This document shows positions 44,532-54,114 of a stretch of 64,000 nucleotides of DNA, piece by piece (the stretch's first letter is position 1; every line of letters starts with the position of its first letter). A program made the position numbers and the translations under genes. This DNA is from Gloeocapsopsis crepidinum LEGE 06123. Its GTDB lineage: Bacteria; Cyanobacteriota; Cyanobacteriia; Cyanobacteriales; Chroococcidiopsidaceae. The stretch spans positions 1-64,000 of the forward strand of contig NZ_JADEWN010000018.1 of assembly GCF_015207655.1 (NCBI RefSeq), written 5' to 3'. Below the pieces are notes generated by a model. The model did no database searches. It was given only the letters and a program-made list of their open reading frames with translations, and had not been told where the DNA came from.

Positions 44532-45242
44532 TTAATTGTTCGACTCTGGGAGATTTGGAGCTTCAAATTTATAACCAACACCACGAACAGTCTGAATCAA
44601 AATAGGTTGAGTTGCATCAATCTCGATTTTCTTGCGTATTTGACCAATATGCACGTCTACAACCCTCTGATCTCCCACGTAATCGTAATCCCAAACTTCT
44701 TGAATAAGTTCTGCACGTCGCCACACTCGCCCTGGATGGCTAGCTAAAAAACGCAACAAGTCAAATTCCAGAGCCGTTAAAGGAATGAGTTGATTATTCA
44801 GTGTAACCTCCCTACGCTCAGGATCAATTACCAGCTTTTCAAAGGTCAAGCGCTGTTTTTCTGCTGCTGTGACAACTCGCTGACGCTTCAAAATAGCAGC
44901 AACTCTGACTTCTAATTCTCCTAAACTAAAAGGCTTGGTTAGATAGTCATCTGCACCTTGAGCAAATCCCCGAATTTTGTCAGCTTCATCAGCTCGACTC
45001 GTCAACATTAAGACGAAAACCTTTGTGCGATTCTGCATATCTTGGCAAAGAGTATAACCAAGTACATCCGGAAGATTAACATCAAGAATCACTAAGTCAG
45101 GGTTAAATTGCTCAAAAGCAGTTAACGCAGTCTTGCCATCTTCGGCAGACTCCACCTGATAGTTCTTGCTTGATAAGAAGCGTTGGATTAAATTACGGAT
45201 AGCAGGATCGTCATCAACGACAAGAATCTTGGCAAGAGCCAT
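44532..45242 (-). CDS. OmpR/PhoB family response regulator
   Basis: The protein of about 236 residues has a receiver domain with the acidic pocket (ILVVDDDP), the phosphoacceptor Asp in DLVILDVNLPD, and the Thr and Lys in LMLTSRADEADKIRGFAQG and YLTKPFS. The C-terminal winged helix contains LTALEFDLLRFLASHPGRVW and VRGVGYKFEAP. It differs from RpaA and RpaB in the receiver, so I give no symbol. No kinase gene is adjacent. It converges on DUF2811 and diverges from CPP1. A short upstream frame starting at 45251 is possible. Confidence 0.87.
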   Translation of the reverse strand: MALAKILVVDDDPAIRNLIQRFLSSKNYQVESAEDGKTALTAFEQFNPDLVILDVNLPDVLGYTLCQDMQNRTKVFVLMLTSRADEADKIRGFAQGADDYLTKPFSLGELEVRVAAILKRQRVVTAAEKQRLTFEKLVIDPERREVTLNNQLIPLTALEFDLLRFLASHPGRVWRRAELIQEVWDYDYVGDQRVVDVHIGQIRKKIEIDATQPILIQTVRGVGYKFEAPNLPESNN

Positions 45243-45251
45243 AGTCATCAC

Positions 45252-45583
45252 TTTTTACAACAAACAAAAGGATCAGTCGGTATACAAATGTTGCGATCGC
45301 GCAAGTTCAGCAACAAAAACGGCAATGCTTAAACAATTATCAGCTTATAAGTCCGTAATGCCAAGCGTCTTCCGCAATTCTACTATTGCTTTTTATATAT
45401 AATGACGGAGAGACAAATTATTCAGTGTTTCTCTCACTCGAAAACTCGGGTTGTGTTAAATTGAGTAGTGGTAATCTTTAGTCGATGGTTAAATTAACCT
45501 GGTCAGACACTGATAAGGTATTTCAATCGACACAATCTGATATTAAGCTTTCCTTTACTGGCTGCTCCCGCGATTGAGTCAAC
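45252..45583. other. Divergent promoter region for response regulator and CPP1 gene
   Basis: The 332 bases hold a 13-bp perfect palindrome, GGTTAAATTAACC, at 45487-45499. A -10-like TATATATAAT lies near 45395. No ORF or RNA gene is seen. The palindrome could bind a regulator. Confidence 0.4.
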
Positions 45584-46210
45584 ATGGGCGATCAAAATTA
45601 CTACGAAAAGCTTGGGGTAAGCGAAGACGCGACGTTCGATGAAATTCAAGAGGCTCGCAATCGCCTGTTACAACAGTACAGTGGCGATTATAAGCACCTA
45701 GAAGCAGTCGAAGCAGCTTACGATGCCATATTGATGGAAAGGTTGCGGATGCGTCAAGAAGGTAAAATTAAAGTACCCGAAGGTATCCGTTTCGCAGAGC
45801 GGCTTACACAAGTACCTCCGAAAGAAAATTCATCACCAGTACAAAAATCACCAGAGTGGTTACAGCGGTTAGTTGATCAGCCAAGTTTAACAGACATCAT
45901 CTTGCCAGCAACTGTATTTTTAGGATTAAGTGCTTTAAGCATTTTTGACACGGCTGCTAGCGCTCAAATTCTACAAATAGCATTGATTGTTGGTGTCGGC
46001 ACCAGTTTCTTCTTTCTATACCGTAAAGAAAAGAAGTTTGGTAGGGCAGTACTGCTAACTGGGATGGGCTTAGTGACAGGACTCATTGCCGGAGCAATAT
46101 TTGGTAGTTTACTTTTACCTCAACTCAGTAGTTTAGGAATCTCAGTTGAGCAATTTTCTACGACTCTGACTTTTATTTTGCTGTGGTTGATTAGCAGTTT
46201 CCTGCGATAG
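45584..46210 (+). CDS. CPP1-like protein (J-like domain, DUF3353)
   Basis: The 208-residue protein has an N-terminal J-like domain: YYEKLGVSEDATFDEIQEAR, then KHLEAVEAAYDAILMERLRM. The HPD tripeptide that activates Hsp70 is absent. A polar linker and three to four membrane helices follow (from about residue 104). The plant homologue CPP1 stabilises protochlorophyllide oxidoreductase. A thylakoid chaperone-like role is inferred for cyanobacteria. It is divergent from the response regulator and ends at a strong hairpin. Confidence 0.82.
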   Translation: MGDQNYYEKLGVSEDATFDEIQEARNRLLQQYSGDYKHLEAVEAAYDAILMERLRMRQEGKIKVPEGIRFAERLTQVPPKENSSPVQKSPEWLQRLVDQPSLTDIILPATVFLGLSALSIFDTAASAQILQIALIVGVGTSFFFLYRKEKKFGRAVLLTGMGLVTGLIAGAIFGSLLLPQLSSLGISVEQFSTTLTFILLWLISSFLR

Positions 46211-46224
46211 AAATACTGAGAGTA

Positions 46225-46256
46225 GGTAAAGGAATTTAAATAAAAATTCTTTTACC
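46225..46256. terminator. Bidirectional terminator hairpin
   Basis: The stem GGTAAAGGAATTT pairs with AAATTCTTTTACC over 13 positions with one G-U, around a 6-base loop. It lies between the convergent CPP1 and HAD genes. Confidence 0.6.
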
Positions 46257-46268
46257 TTATGTTATTTA

Positions 46269-46967
46269 TTAAACAACTTGAGGTAAAGACTTGTATAAGA
46301 GGATATCCACTGCCTCTTGCAAGTCATTCACGATTAAATCAGGCTGATAAATCTCTAATTGAGCGCGATCGCGAATACCGCACAACACAGCCATCACTTT
46401 AACTCCGTGTTTTTTAGCAGTCACAATATCAGCTTCTGTATCGCCTACCATCCATGTCTCATAAGCGGGTGGTAGCTCAAGAAGTGCGCGCTTCATCAAT
46501 AATGGTTTATCATCAACATCGCGCGTCTTTACATAATCATTACTCAAGCAATAACACCGGTTCTTTGGAAAAAATCTACCAAGATCGTGTTGATTGAAAG
46601 CGTATTCTAGTTCTCGCACGCGACGCATAGTCATAACAGCCAGATCTATACCAGCCTGTTGCACTTCTTCTAAAGCTGCAACTGCACCTACTGCAAGGCG
46701 ATCGTACTCAAAGTATGGTTGAGTGTGAACTGTGTCGCGTCGCAGTTGAGCAAATTCTTGTGCTTGTAATTCATCTAAACCAGAAGCTATACCGATATTC
46801 TTCTCTGAAACCCTTGCTCTTTTTAATTCCCAGAACTTAGCTTTACTCAGTTGTCTAATTCGCTGGTTCGGAAGTTTAGTTTTCTGCAAGCAGAGTTGGT
46901 AAACCTGATAGTATCTTTCTGATACATCAATGATTGGACCGTCAAAGTCTGTGATAAGTCTTAACAT
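46269..46967 (-). CDS. HAD family hydrolase
   Basis: The 232-residue enzyme has motif I LITDFDGPIIDVSERYYQVY with the nucleophile Asp, motif III Lys in the DDKPLLMKRAL region, and motif IV WMVGDTEADIVTAKKHGVKV. This is the phosphoglycolate phosphatase-like subfamily. The phosphorylated substrate is not indicated. The motif I second Asp is DFD, as required. It is monocistronic. Confidence 0.87.
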   Translation of the reverse strand: MLRLITDFDGPIIDVSERYYQVYQLCLQKTKLPNQRIRQLSKAKFWELKRARVSEKNIGIASGLDELQAQEFAQLRRDTVHTQPYFEYDRLAVGAVAALEEVQQAGIDLAVMTMRRVRELEYAFNQHDLGRFFPKNRCYCLSNDYVKTRDVDDKPLLMKRALLELPPAYETWMVGDTEADIVTAKKHGVKVMAVLCGIRDRAQLEIYQPDLIVNDLQEAVDILLYKSLPQVV

Positions 46968-47060
46968 TTAAATTTAGAGTGTAAAATTTATTTACACATT
47001 AGCTAAATTCTTACACAGTTAAGTTTTGACTTTCTAATCACTGTGTTTAAGATTACTAAT

Positions 47061-48113
47061 CTAATAGTCATTTTGAAGACTGCCGCGCTTGACTTGTTCG
47101 CGTTCAATCGCTTCAAATAAAGCACGAAAATTACCTTCGCCAAATCCAGGCGCTTGCCGTCGGCGTTCAATCAACTCAAAGAAAAAAGTGGGTTCGCCAA
47201 AAATTGGTTGCGTGAAAATTTGAAGTAGCAATGCATCAGGATTTGTATCCTGCCAATCAACCAAAATCTCTTGTCGGGCAATTTCCTGAAATTCATCCGT
47301 CGATAAAGGAATTTGTCGTGCTTGCAACTGCGTGTAGTAGTTCGGAGGAACAGGAAGAAACGCTAATCCCCGATTGCGAAATTTTGCGACACTTGACACA
47401 ATATTCGTTGTCTGTAAAGCAATATGCTGAATTCCAGATCCGCGATTAATATCCAAAAACTCTTGAATTTGAGAATTAGGAGAGGCAGGTTCATTGATTG
47501 GTAATTGAACTTGGCGATCGCGCGAAACTAAAACCTGGCTGTGTAAGCCTGAGCGATCGGTGTGAATCTTAAACGATTGCTTCGTTTGAAAACCCAAAGT
47601 ATTTTGATACCAAGTTACGGCACGCTCTAAGTCACCTGCTGCTACATTCATAACAATGTGATCGATGCCCGTCAAAGCAAAGGGAGAGGGAGATAGAAGG
47701 TCTTGTTGATCTTCACTCTCTATCTTGTGCTCGATCAAAGTATGGGATAGAGAACCCCAACCAGCAATTTTGCCAGATTTAATATCCTTTTGCCCATTGT
47801 GACGTCGCCCAAGTGGTTGCAATATTTTTGCACCGTGGGCGATCGCTTGATGCCAAACTCTATCAAGATCCTCAATACTAAACGCAATATCAGCTACACC
47901 AGGTGGATGCTGCTGCAAAAAATGCGCGACAGGACTCTGGGGCAATAGTGGAGAAGATAATACAAAGTAGACAGTGCCACTTCTGACAACTTCAGTATAA
48001 GTGTTTCCATCACTGACGCCACGGGTGACTGATTGAAAACCTAAATGTTGAACAAACCAGTTACTAGATGCTTGGGCATCTTCTACATAAAAATGAACGC
48101 GATCGATCCTCAT
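47061..48113 (-). CDS. hppD: 4-hydroxyphenylpyruvate dioxygenase
   Basis: The protein of about 350 residues has two VOC domains. The Fe ligands are recognisable: His in GIDHIVMNVAAGDL, His in GSGIQHIALQTTNI and Glu in FFFELIERRRQ. It converts 4-hydroxyphenylpyruvate to homogentisate, the entry to tocopherol synthesis in cyanobacteria, and may aid tyrosine breakdown. GGAGGAT directly precedes the ATG at 48113, which is close for a ribosome binding site; a TTG at 48122 is the alternative. The length is near the bacterial norm. Confidence 0.9.
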   Translation of the reverse strand: MRIDRVHFYVEDAQASSNWFVQHLGFQSVTRGVSDGNTYTEVVRSGTVYFVLSSPLLPQSPVAHFLQQHPPGVADIAFSIEDLDRVWHQAIAHGAKILQPLGRRHNGQKDIKSGKIAGWGSLSHTLIEHKIESEDQQDLLSPSPFALTGIDHIVMNVAAGDLERAVTWYQNTLGFQTKQSFKIHTDRSGLHSQVLVSRDRQVQLPINEPASPNSQIQEFLDINRGSGIQHIALQTTNIVSSVAKFRNRGLAFLPVPPNYYTQLQARQIPLSTDEFQEIARQEILVDWQDTNPDALLLQIFTQPIFGEPTFFFELIERRRQAPGFGEGNFRALFEAIEREQVKRGSLQNDY

Positions 48114-48213
48114 ATCCTCCAAAGATCCAGCACAACAGCTTATCTGTGTGTAAATTTTGCCTAATTTGGCTGGATTTGCAGGTCATTCTTAAGCAAGAAA
48201 CCTCCTCCATTAA

Positions 48214-48927
48214 TTAGAAGAACAAATGACTTTCTGGCTGAAGATTAATTTCCATTGGTACAGCTTGTGGTTCAGCTGATAATGCATAGAAAATTGCATC
48301 CGCAGCCGTTTGAGTACTGAGCATTTTTTTTCGATCTACTTTTAACTGTACGTTATCCCAAAATGGAGAATTTACTCCACCAAAGTAGAATAGCGTGAAC
48401 TTAACACCAAATCGCTTTAACTCTTCTGCCATACATCTACTAAAACCAACAACAGCAAATTTAGAAGCACAATAGGCTGCAGCCATTGGCATTGAATGCT
48501 TACCAAGAATTCCCACAAGATTACAAATATGTCCAGTTTTGCGCTCTTGCATCAATTCAGCTGCTGCTTGACTTGTGTAGAAACTACCCTTAAAGTTAAC
48601 GTCGAGCATTACCTCCAAATCAGCAGGTTCCAAGTTCCCATATGGCTTCATAACTCCTGCACCAGCAGCATTCACTAAAGCATCAATGTGACCAAACTGG
48701 GCAACGGCTTTGTCCATCAATGTAGCAACTTGTTGCCGATCTGTAATGTCTGTAGGCACGGTTAAGACTTGTCCTGCAGTTGCACTGAGTTGACTAGCAA
48801 GATGAGAGAGATTGTTGCTATCTCTTGCTGCTAATATTAACTGCGCTCCTTGGTTAGCCAGTTTGTGGCTTAATGCTGAACCAATACCACCAGTTGCCCC
48901 AACAACTACAACAACTTTGTCCTGCAT
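48214..48927 (-). CDS. Short-chain dehydrogenase/reductase
   Basis: The 237-residue protein has the cofactor motif VVVGATGGIGSALSHKLANQ (TGxxxGxG form) and NAAG in DALVNAAGAG. The catalytic YxxxK is in MAAAYCASKFAVVGFSRCMA. The substrate cannot be told; a 3-ketoacyl or sugar-type alcohol is possible. It lies 91 bases upstream of the hppD start on the same strand, perhaps one transcript. It is a classical-length SDR. Confidence 0.9.
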   Translation of the reverse strand: MQDKVVVVVGATGGIGSALSHKLANQGAQLILAARDSNNLSHLASQLSATAGQVLTVPTDITDRQQVATLMDKAVAQFGHIDALVNAAGAGVMKPYGNLEPADLEVMLDVNFKGSFYTSQAAAELMQERKTGHICNLVGILGKHSMPMAAAYCASKFAVVGFSRCMAEELKRFGVKFTLFYFGGVNSPFWDNVQLKVDRKKMLSTQTAADAIFYALSAEPQAVPMEINLQPESHLFF

Positions 48928-49306
48928 ACGTTTATTTACATTTCTTTACATCTTTTCTTATCATACTTGGATAAAACGCCTACATCCAAAGCAATAGAAG
49001 TACGATATTCTCAAGGGTTTAAGACAAATAATTAAAATTACGTTACATTTAATTAAGATTCCAATTGACTTTAACCGCACTTCAACTAATCCATGTCAGG
49101 ACTGGGGAGCAGCGGCAAAAAAGTTAAAAATATCAATTAAAAGCTCTTTTTTTAGCAATGGTCAATATGTTTAGGACATTGTAGAGGCTCAGAATCATTA
49201 CTATAACTGACTTTTAACCCTGACCTCTGACCCCTGCTATAGAGGGTACAGCACCCGATAGTAGAAAAGCTGAACTGTTGTATATGCATCGAAAGGCAAC
49301 TAACTG
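48928..49306. other. Intergenic region between SDR and ftsH
   Basis: The 379 bases contain AT-rich DNA, degenerate GACCTCTGACC strings near 49220 and the ftsH leader. No ORF or RNA gene was seen. Both genes are transcribed outward from here. Confidence 0.35.
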
Positions 49307-51190
49307 ATGAAACTTTCCTGGAGAGTACTCTTACTGTGGACATTGCCTGCACTGGTGATTGGCTTCTTCTTTTGGCAAGGAGCATTTGCTACCGCTCCCA
49401 CAGATATGAGCAAGAATACAGCCAGTACCCGCATGACCTATGGTCGCTTCTTAGACTACCTCGATTCTGGTCGTGTCACGAGTGTGGATCTATATGAAGG
49501 AGGTCGTACAGCAATTGTAGAAGCCGTTGACCCAGAATTAGACAACCGCGTTCAACGTCTACGGGTAGATCTACCTTACAATGCTCCTGAACTAATTTCT
49601 AAGCTCAGAGGTGCTAACATCAGCTTTGATTCTCATCCACTGCGTAATGATGGAGCAATTTGGGGACTACTCGGTAATTTAATCTTTCCCATCTTGTTAA
49701 TTGGTGGCTTGTTCTTCTTGTTCCGACGGTCTAGTAATATTCCAGGTGGTCCTGGACAAGCAATGAACTTTGGTAAATCCCGCGCTCGATTTCAAATGGA
49801 AGCCAAAACAGGTGTCAAGTTTGATGACGTTGCTGGAATTGAAGAAGCAAAAGAAGAACTACAAGAAGTCGTCACCTTCCTCAAACAACCTGAACGCTTT
49901 ACTGCTGTGGGTGCTCGTATTCCCAAAGGCGCGCTGTTAGTCGGACCGCCAGGAACAGGTAAAACACTTCTGGCTAAAGCGATCGCCGGCGAAGCTGGAG
50001 TGCCATTTTTCAGCATCTCTGGTAGTGAATTTGTCGAAATGTTTGTTGGTGTTGGTGCTTCCCGCGTCCGTGACTTATTTAAGAAAGCAAAAGACAATGC
50101 ACCTTGCTTGATCTTCATTGATGAGATTGATGCTGTAGGAAGACAACGTGGAGCAGGTATCGGCGGTGGTAACGACGAGCGCGAACAAACGCTCAATCAG
50201 TTACTCACAGAAATGGACGGATTTGAAGGCAACACAGGAATTATCATTATTGCTGCAACGAACCGTCCTGATGTTTTAGATTCTGCATTACTGCGTCCTG
50301 GAAGATTTGACCGTCAAGTTATTGTGGATGCTCCTGATGTTAAAGGACGTCAAGAAATTCTCCAAGTTCATGCACGAAATAAGAAACTGGACGCGAATGT
50401 GTCATTAGACGCAGTAGCAAGACGGACACCAGGATTTACAGGCGCAGATTTAGCCAACTTGCTCAACGAGGCGGCAATTTTGACAGCTAGACGACGTAAA
50501 GAAGCAATCACATTATTAGAGATCGATGATGCGATTGACCGAGTTGTCGCGGGGATGGAAGGAACACCGCTAGTCGATAGCAAGAGCAAACGCTTAATTG
50601 CCTATCATGAAATTGGTCATGCCTTAATTGGCACTGTGCTTAAAGACCACGATCCCGTGCAGAAAGTTACACTGATTCCACGCGGACAAGCACAAGGACT
50701 AACATGGTTTACTCCTAGTGAAGACCAAGGATTAATTTCTCGCGCACAATTAAAAGCACGAATTACTGGTGCTTTAGGCGGAAGAGCCGCAGAGGATATC
50801 ATCTTCGGCGCAGCAGAAATTACGACAGGTGCCGGTGGCGATTTGCAGCAAATTAGCGGTATGGCACGCCAAATGGTAACTCGCTTTGGCATGTCAGATT
50901 TAGGTCCACTGTCGCTAGAAAGCCAGAGTGGAGAAGTATTTTTAGGTCGTGATTGGATGGCACGCTCAGAATACTCTGAATCTATTGCTTCTCGGATAGA
51001 TGCTCAAGTCCGCGCCATTGTAGAAGAGTGCTACGAAAACGCCAAAAAGATTATGCGAGAAAATCGTGTGGTCATTGATCGCTTAGTCGATCTGCTAATC
51101 GAAAAAGAAACTATCGATGGTGAAGAGTTCCGTCAGATCGTTGCTGAGTACACTGATGTGCCTGAGAAGCAATCTGTATCAGCTATATAA
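49307..51190 (+). CDS. ftsH: ATP-dependent zinc metalloprotease FtsH
   Basis: The 627-residue membrane protease has two N-terminal helices (residues 5-22 and 118-140) flanking a lumenal/periplasmic loop. The AAA domain has Walker A GPPGTGKT at 213-220, Walker B LIFIDE at 268-273 and the SRH region. The zinc site is HEIGH at 434-438. FtsH degrades photodamaged D1 and unassembled membrane proteins. Sequence style matches the cyanobacterial FtsH2/VAR2-like type. It is monocistronic and ends at a strong terminator. Confidence 0.95.
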   Translation: MKLSWRVLLLWTLPALVIGFFFWQGAFATAPTDMSKNTASTRMTYGRFLDYLDSGRVTSVDLYEGGRTAIVEAVDPELDNRVQRLRVDLPYNAPELISKLRGANISFDSHPLRNDGAIWGLLGNLIFPILLIGGLFFLFRRSSNIPGGPGQAMNFGKSRARFQMEAKTGVKFDDVAGIEEAKEELQEVVTFLKQPERFTAVGARIPKGALLVGPPGTGKTLLAKAIAGEAGVPFFSISGSEFVEMFVGVGASRVRDLFKKAKDNAPCLIFIDEIDAVGRQRGAGIGGGNDEREQTLNQLLTEMDGFEGNTGIIIIAATNRPDVLDSALLRPGRFDRQVIVDAPDVKGRQEILQVHARNKKLDANVSLDAVARRTPGFTGADLANLLNEAAILTARRRKEAITLLEIDDAIDRVVAGMEGTPLVDSKSKRLIAYHEIGHALIGTVLKDHDPVQKVTLIPRGQAQGLTWFTPSEDQGLISRAQLKARITGALGGRAAEDIIFGAAEITTGAGGDLQQISGMARQMVTRFGMSDLGPLSLESQSGEVFLGRDWMARSEYSESIASRIDAQVRAIVEECYENAKKIMRENRVVIDRLVDLLIEKETIDGEEFRQIVAEYTDVPEKQSVSAI

Positions 51191-51229
51191 AAGTCACTGA
51201 GTCTGCCAATGACTTATTTCAATAGTAAC

Positions 51230-51258
51230 AGGGGCGATATATTCGCCTCTTTTTTTTT
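51230..51258 (+). terminator. Rho-independent terminator of ftsH
   Basis: AGGGGCGA pairs with TCGCCTCT around a five-base loop, followed by a run of nine T. It lies 40 bases after the ftsH stop. Confidence 0.88.
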
Positions 51259-51700
51259 ATCCATAACAATGAATTCTCTTTTCTGTTCGCGCCAGTTTCT
51301 ATAACGAGGGAGCTGGCTCCTCTGCTTCAAGCGAAACAGTAGCTTATCTCAGGAAATTGATATAGCACAGTTGTAGATTAGCTTAGCGTTTGACAAAGGT
51401 CACAGCTATTTTGCCTGCGATATTTTTATAATCTATTGTCTAACATAGCTACAAATTTGCTGCTTTTTAAGTAGTGTTTGTTATTTTTGTTACTGCTTGT
51501 AGAGTATTTTAGCTCTATTTATACATGCAAATACTGAATTTAAAATGTCAATAGTCTTAAAAAGAACACAAAATAACTACTTAAAGATTTAGTTAATGGA
51601 ACTCTCTAACCTGTTATTCCATCTTAGATCGCGGGAACAATAGCAACAGGAAGTAGCTACGCACCCTAAATTATCACCTGGAGCGATTGAAACGACCCCT
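51259..51700. other. sigC upstream region
   Basis: About 440 bases between the ftsH terminator and the sigma gene. A GC-rich imperfect hairpin GAGGGAGC-tg-GCTCCTC occurs at about 51307-51323. The long AT-rich part is likely promoter and leader. No ORF was seen. Confidence 0.35.
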
Positions 51701-52939
51701 ATGCCAGCAACATCTTTTTACGCCTACACCGCTTACGAAGAGCAATCCCCTCAAGATTTTCAGCAAGAACCTAATGAAGCTGATTTAATTGAAGGAGATC
51801 TGATTGACTTCGACATGGAGTCTAACGATGCGGCTAACTTGCAGCCAGTTAATCGTCGCACCACCGATTTGGTACGTCTGTATCTACAAGAAATTGGTCG
51901 AGTGCATCTTTTAGGGCGAGACGAAGAAGTTTCCGAAGCTCAAAAAGTACAGCGTTACATCCGCTTGGTAGAACTGCGCTCTCAAACAGCCAAAAATGGG
52001 GATGAAATCATGATTCCCTACGAACAGCTAATGGAAGTTCAAGAGCGCTTAACATCTGAGTTAGGACATAGACCTTCCCTGGAACGTTGGGCTACTAGCG
52101 CTGGCATAGAGGTATCAGAACTCAAACCAACACTCATTAAAGGAAAACGGCGTTGGGCTGAAATTACTGGTTTAACAGTGCAAGAGTTAGAGCAAATCCA
52201 AAGTGAGGGCAACCGCGCTAAAGAACACATGATCAAGGCAAATTTGCGCCTAGTTGTGTCAGTTGCGAAAAAGTATCAAAATCGCGGTTTAGAGCTACTC
52301 GATCTTGTACAAGAAGGAACGCTTGGTTTAGAAAGAGCTGTTGATAAGTTTGATCCAACTAAAGGTTATCGATTTAGCACTTATGCATATTGGTGGATTC
52401 GTCAGGGTATTACGCGAGCGATCGCTACCCAAAGTCGGACAATTCGCCTACCAGTTCACATAACAGAAAAACTCAATAAAATCAAGAAAGCACAACGTAA
52501 AATTTCACAAGAAAAGGGTCGCACACCAACGATTGATGATATTGCAGCAGAGTTAGAAATGACACCGCCGCAAGTCAGGGAAGTTTTGTTGCGAGTACCT
52601 CGTTCAGTATCTTTAGAAACTAAAGTAGGTAAGGAAAAAGACACAGAACTTGGAGACTTACTAGAAACAGATAGTATTTCACCAGAAGAAGTGTTAATGC
52701 GTGAAGCCCTCCAACGCGACTTGCAGCATTTGCTGGCAGATTTAACTGATCGCGAACGTGATGTCATTTTGATGCGCTTTGGTCTAGGAGACGGTCACTC
52801 ATACTCGTTAGCAGAAATTGGACGCGCATTAGATCTTTCTCGCGAACGGGTACGCCAGATTGAATCCAAGGCTTTACAGAAGTTACGCCAACCTAAACGC
52901 CGTAACCAAGTTCGCGACTACTTAGAGACTTTGGGCTAA
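51701..52939 (+). CDS. sigC: Group 2 RNA polymerase sigma factor SigC
   Basis: The 412-residue sigma-70 family protein starts MPATSFYAYTAYEEQ, the start I associate with SigC. Region 1.2 TTDLVRLYLQEIGRVHLLGR, region 2 YQNRGLELLDLVQEGTLGLE and YAYWWIRQGITRAIA, and region 4 YSLAEIGRALDLSRERVRQI are intact. The long insert before region 2 (ELGHRPSLERWATSAG) is typical of SigC. Group 2 sigma factors tune transcription to carbon/nitrogen status and stress. It is monocistronic with a terminator. Confidence 0.88.
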   Translation: MPATSFYAYTAYEEQSPQDFQQEPNEADLIEGDLIDFDMESNDAANLQPVNRRTTDLVRLYLQEIGRVHLLGRDEEVSEAQKVQRYIRLVELRSQTAKNGDEIMIPYEQLMEVQERLTSELGHRPSLERWATSAGIEVSELKPTLIKGKRRWAEITGLTVQELEQIQSEGNRAKEHMIKANLRLVVSVAKKYQNRGLELLDLVQEGTLGLERAVDKFDPTKGYRFSTYAYWWIRQGITRAIATQSRTIRLPVHITEKLNKIKKAQRKISQEKGRTPTIDDIAAELEMTPPQVREVLLRVPRSVSLETKVGKEKDTELGDLLETDSISPEEVLMREALQRDLQHLLADLTDRERDVILMRFGLGDGHSYSLAEIGRALDLSRERVRQIESKALQKLRQPKRRNQVRDYLETLG

Positions 52940-52953
52940 AGTGCGAGGTATGA

Positions 52954-52980
52954 GGGCGTGGAATACCATGCCCTGTTTTT
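52954..52980 (+). terminator. Rho-independent terminator of sigC
   Basis: GGGCGTGG pairs with CCATGCCC (8 bp, one G-U) around a 4-base loop, followed by TGTTTTT. Confidence 0.8.
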
Positions 52981-53034
52981 AGGTCACAAATCCGCCATTT
53001 CCTATTAGAAAACATTTGCAATAAACCCGCCTTG

Positions 53035-53070
53035 TTGACAATTAATGCAAATCTTTTTTATAATTATCAA
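53035..53070 (+). promoter_or_regulatory. fur promoter with overlapping Fur-box-like sequence
   Basis: A -35 TTGACA at 53035-53040 and a -10 TATAAT at 53059-53064 are separated by 18 bp, the only clear consensus pair I found in a gene-start context here. TATAATTATCAATAAAT overlaps the -10 and resembles an iron box. Autoregulation by Fur is inferred. Confidence 0.6.
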
Positions 53071-53097
53071 TAAATATGCTTTGTTGAGAAGGTTGTC

Positions 53098-53553
53098 ATG
53101 ACTGTTTATACAGCTACCTCGCTCAAGGCGGAACTCAACGATCGTGGTTGGCGTTTAACTCCTCAGCGAGAAGTCATTTTACACGTTTTTCAAGAGCTTC
53201 CTAAAGGCGAACATCTTAGTGCAGAAGACCTGTATCATCATTTAGAAGCTCAAGGAGAAGGAATTAGCTTATCCACGATTTACCGGACACTAAAGCTAAT
53301 GGCACGGATGGGTATCCTGCGAGAGTTGGAGTTAGGAGAAGGACACAAGCACTATGAAATCAATCAGCCCTATCCTTACCATCATCATCACTTGATCTGT
53401 GTTCGTTGTAACAAAACAATCGAGTTCAAGAATGATTCAATTTTGAAAATTGGTACAAAAACAGCCCAGAAAGAAGGATACCATCTACTGGACTGTCAGT
53501 TAACAATCCATGCGGTGTGTCCTTCATGTCAAAGAGCGTTATTACCTTTATAG
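53098..53553 (+). CDS. fur: Ferric uptake regulator (FurA type)
   Basis: The 151-residue protein has the winged-helix core LSAEDLYHHLEAQGEGISLS and STIYRTLKLMARMGIL. The metal-binding region is YPYHHHHLICVRC, and CxxC pairs occur at C101/C104 and C141/C144 with an extra C133. The sequence is very close to Anabaena FurA as I recall it. It represses iron-uptake and some redox genes when iron-loaded. The SH3-domain gene converges on it with only 36 bases between stops, as in the furA/alr1690 antisense layout. Confidence 0.94.
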   Translation: MTVYTATSLKAELNDRGWRLTPQREVILHVFQELPKGEHLSAEDLYHHLEAQGEGISLSTIYRTLKLMARMGILRELELGEGHKHYEINQPYPYHHHHLICVRCNKTIEFKNDSILKIGTKTAQKEGYHLLDCQLTIHAVCPSCQRALLPL

Positions 53554-53589
53554 ACAGATAAAGTGAACAAGGAGAAGTGGTATCACACA

Positions 53590-54063
53590 CTATTCTTCGA
53601 TTTTTTCGATGTTACCTGCTTTGATCCAACCTTCTTGTTCGCCGTTCTCTATACGTATTCTTTGCCAACCCTCGTCAGAACTTGTTTCTAAAACCGTAAG
53701 TTCTTCGTTGTAACCAACTCCACCAATTCGCTCAGCCTCCAAACTTGGCTCTGAGCGTACACTCAAACCTTGTGCCCACGTCACTCGTGCCTTGTATGTT
53801 CCAGGTGGTAGGGATGTCGAAGATGCTTCAGTTGTGTTTGCAGTAGGAGTTGCTTGAGTACTAGATGAAGCTGTATGAGGAGATGTTGCAGGAGTAGACC
53901 CTCCAACCTTTACTTCAGCACTATCATTGGAAAATATTGGCTTAGCTGGAGGAGTTGCTACTCTGTGTAAGAAGTACAAAGCGGTTGCTACGCCACCGCT
54001 AATTAAAATAGCTAAAGCTAAGCTAATGCCAAGTAAAAATTTAATAACAGTCTTCCATCGCAT
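53590..54063 (-). CDS. Membrane-anchored SH3-domain protein next to fur
   Basis: The protein of about 157 residues has an N-terminal membrane helix (FLLGISLALAILISGGVATA), a Ser/Thr/Pro-rich linker, and a C-terminal SH3b domain: ARVTWAQGLSVRSEPSLEAE and GWQRIRIENGEQEGWIKAGN. SH3b domains of this kind bind cell wall. It corresponds in position and style to alr1690 in Anabaena, whose transcript runs into the furA antisense RNA. ATG 54063 with an upstream GAGAGAGG is preferred over a TTG at 54081. Confidence 0.8.
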   Translation of the reverse strand: MRWKTVIKFLLGISLALAILISGGVATALYFLHRVATPPAKPIFSNDSAEVKVGGSTPATSPHTASSSTQATPTANTTEASSTSLPPGTYKARVTWAQGLSVRSEPSLEAERIGGVGYNEELTVLETSSDEGWQRIRIENGEQEGWIKAGNIEKIEE

Positions 54064-54114
54064 TTCAGGAACCTCTCTCAAACCTTTTAAGTTGAATTCT
54101 ACGCTCGTCTTGCA

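Noticed and set aside
44532-45242. Naming the response regulator RpaA or RpaB
   Set aside because: Its receiver sequence differs clearly from both as I recall them, so only the OmpR family level is supported.
49792-50892. Several minus-strand ORFs under ftsH
   Set aside because: They are shadows of the strongly supported ftsH frame with low-complexity Ser/Pro-rich translations.
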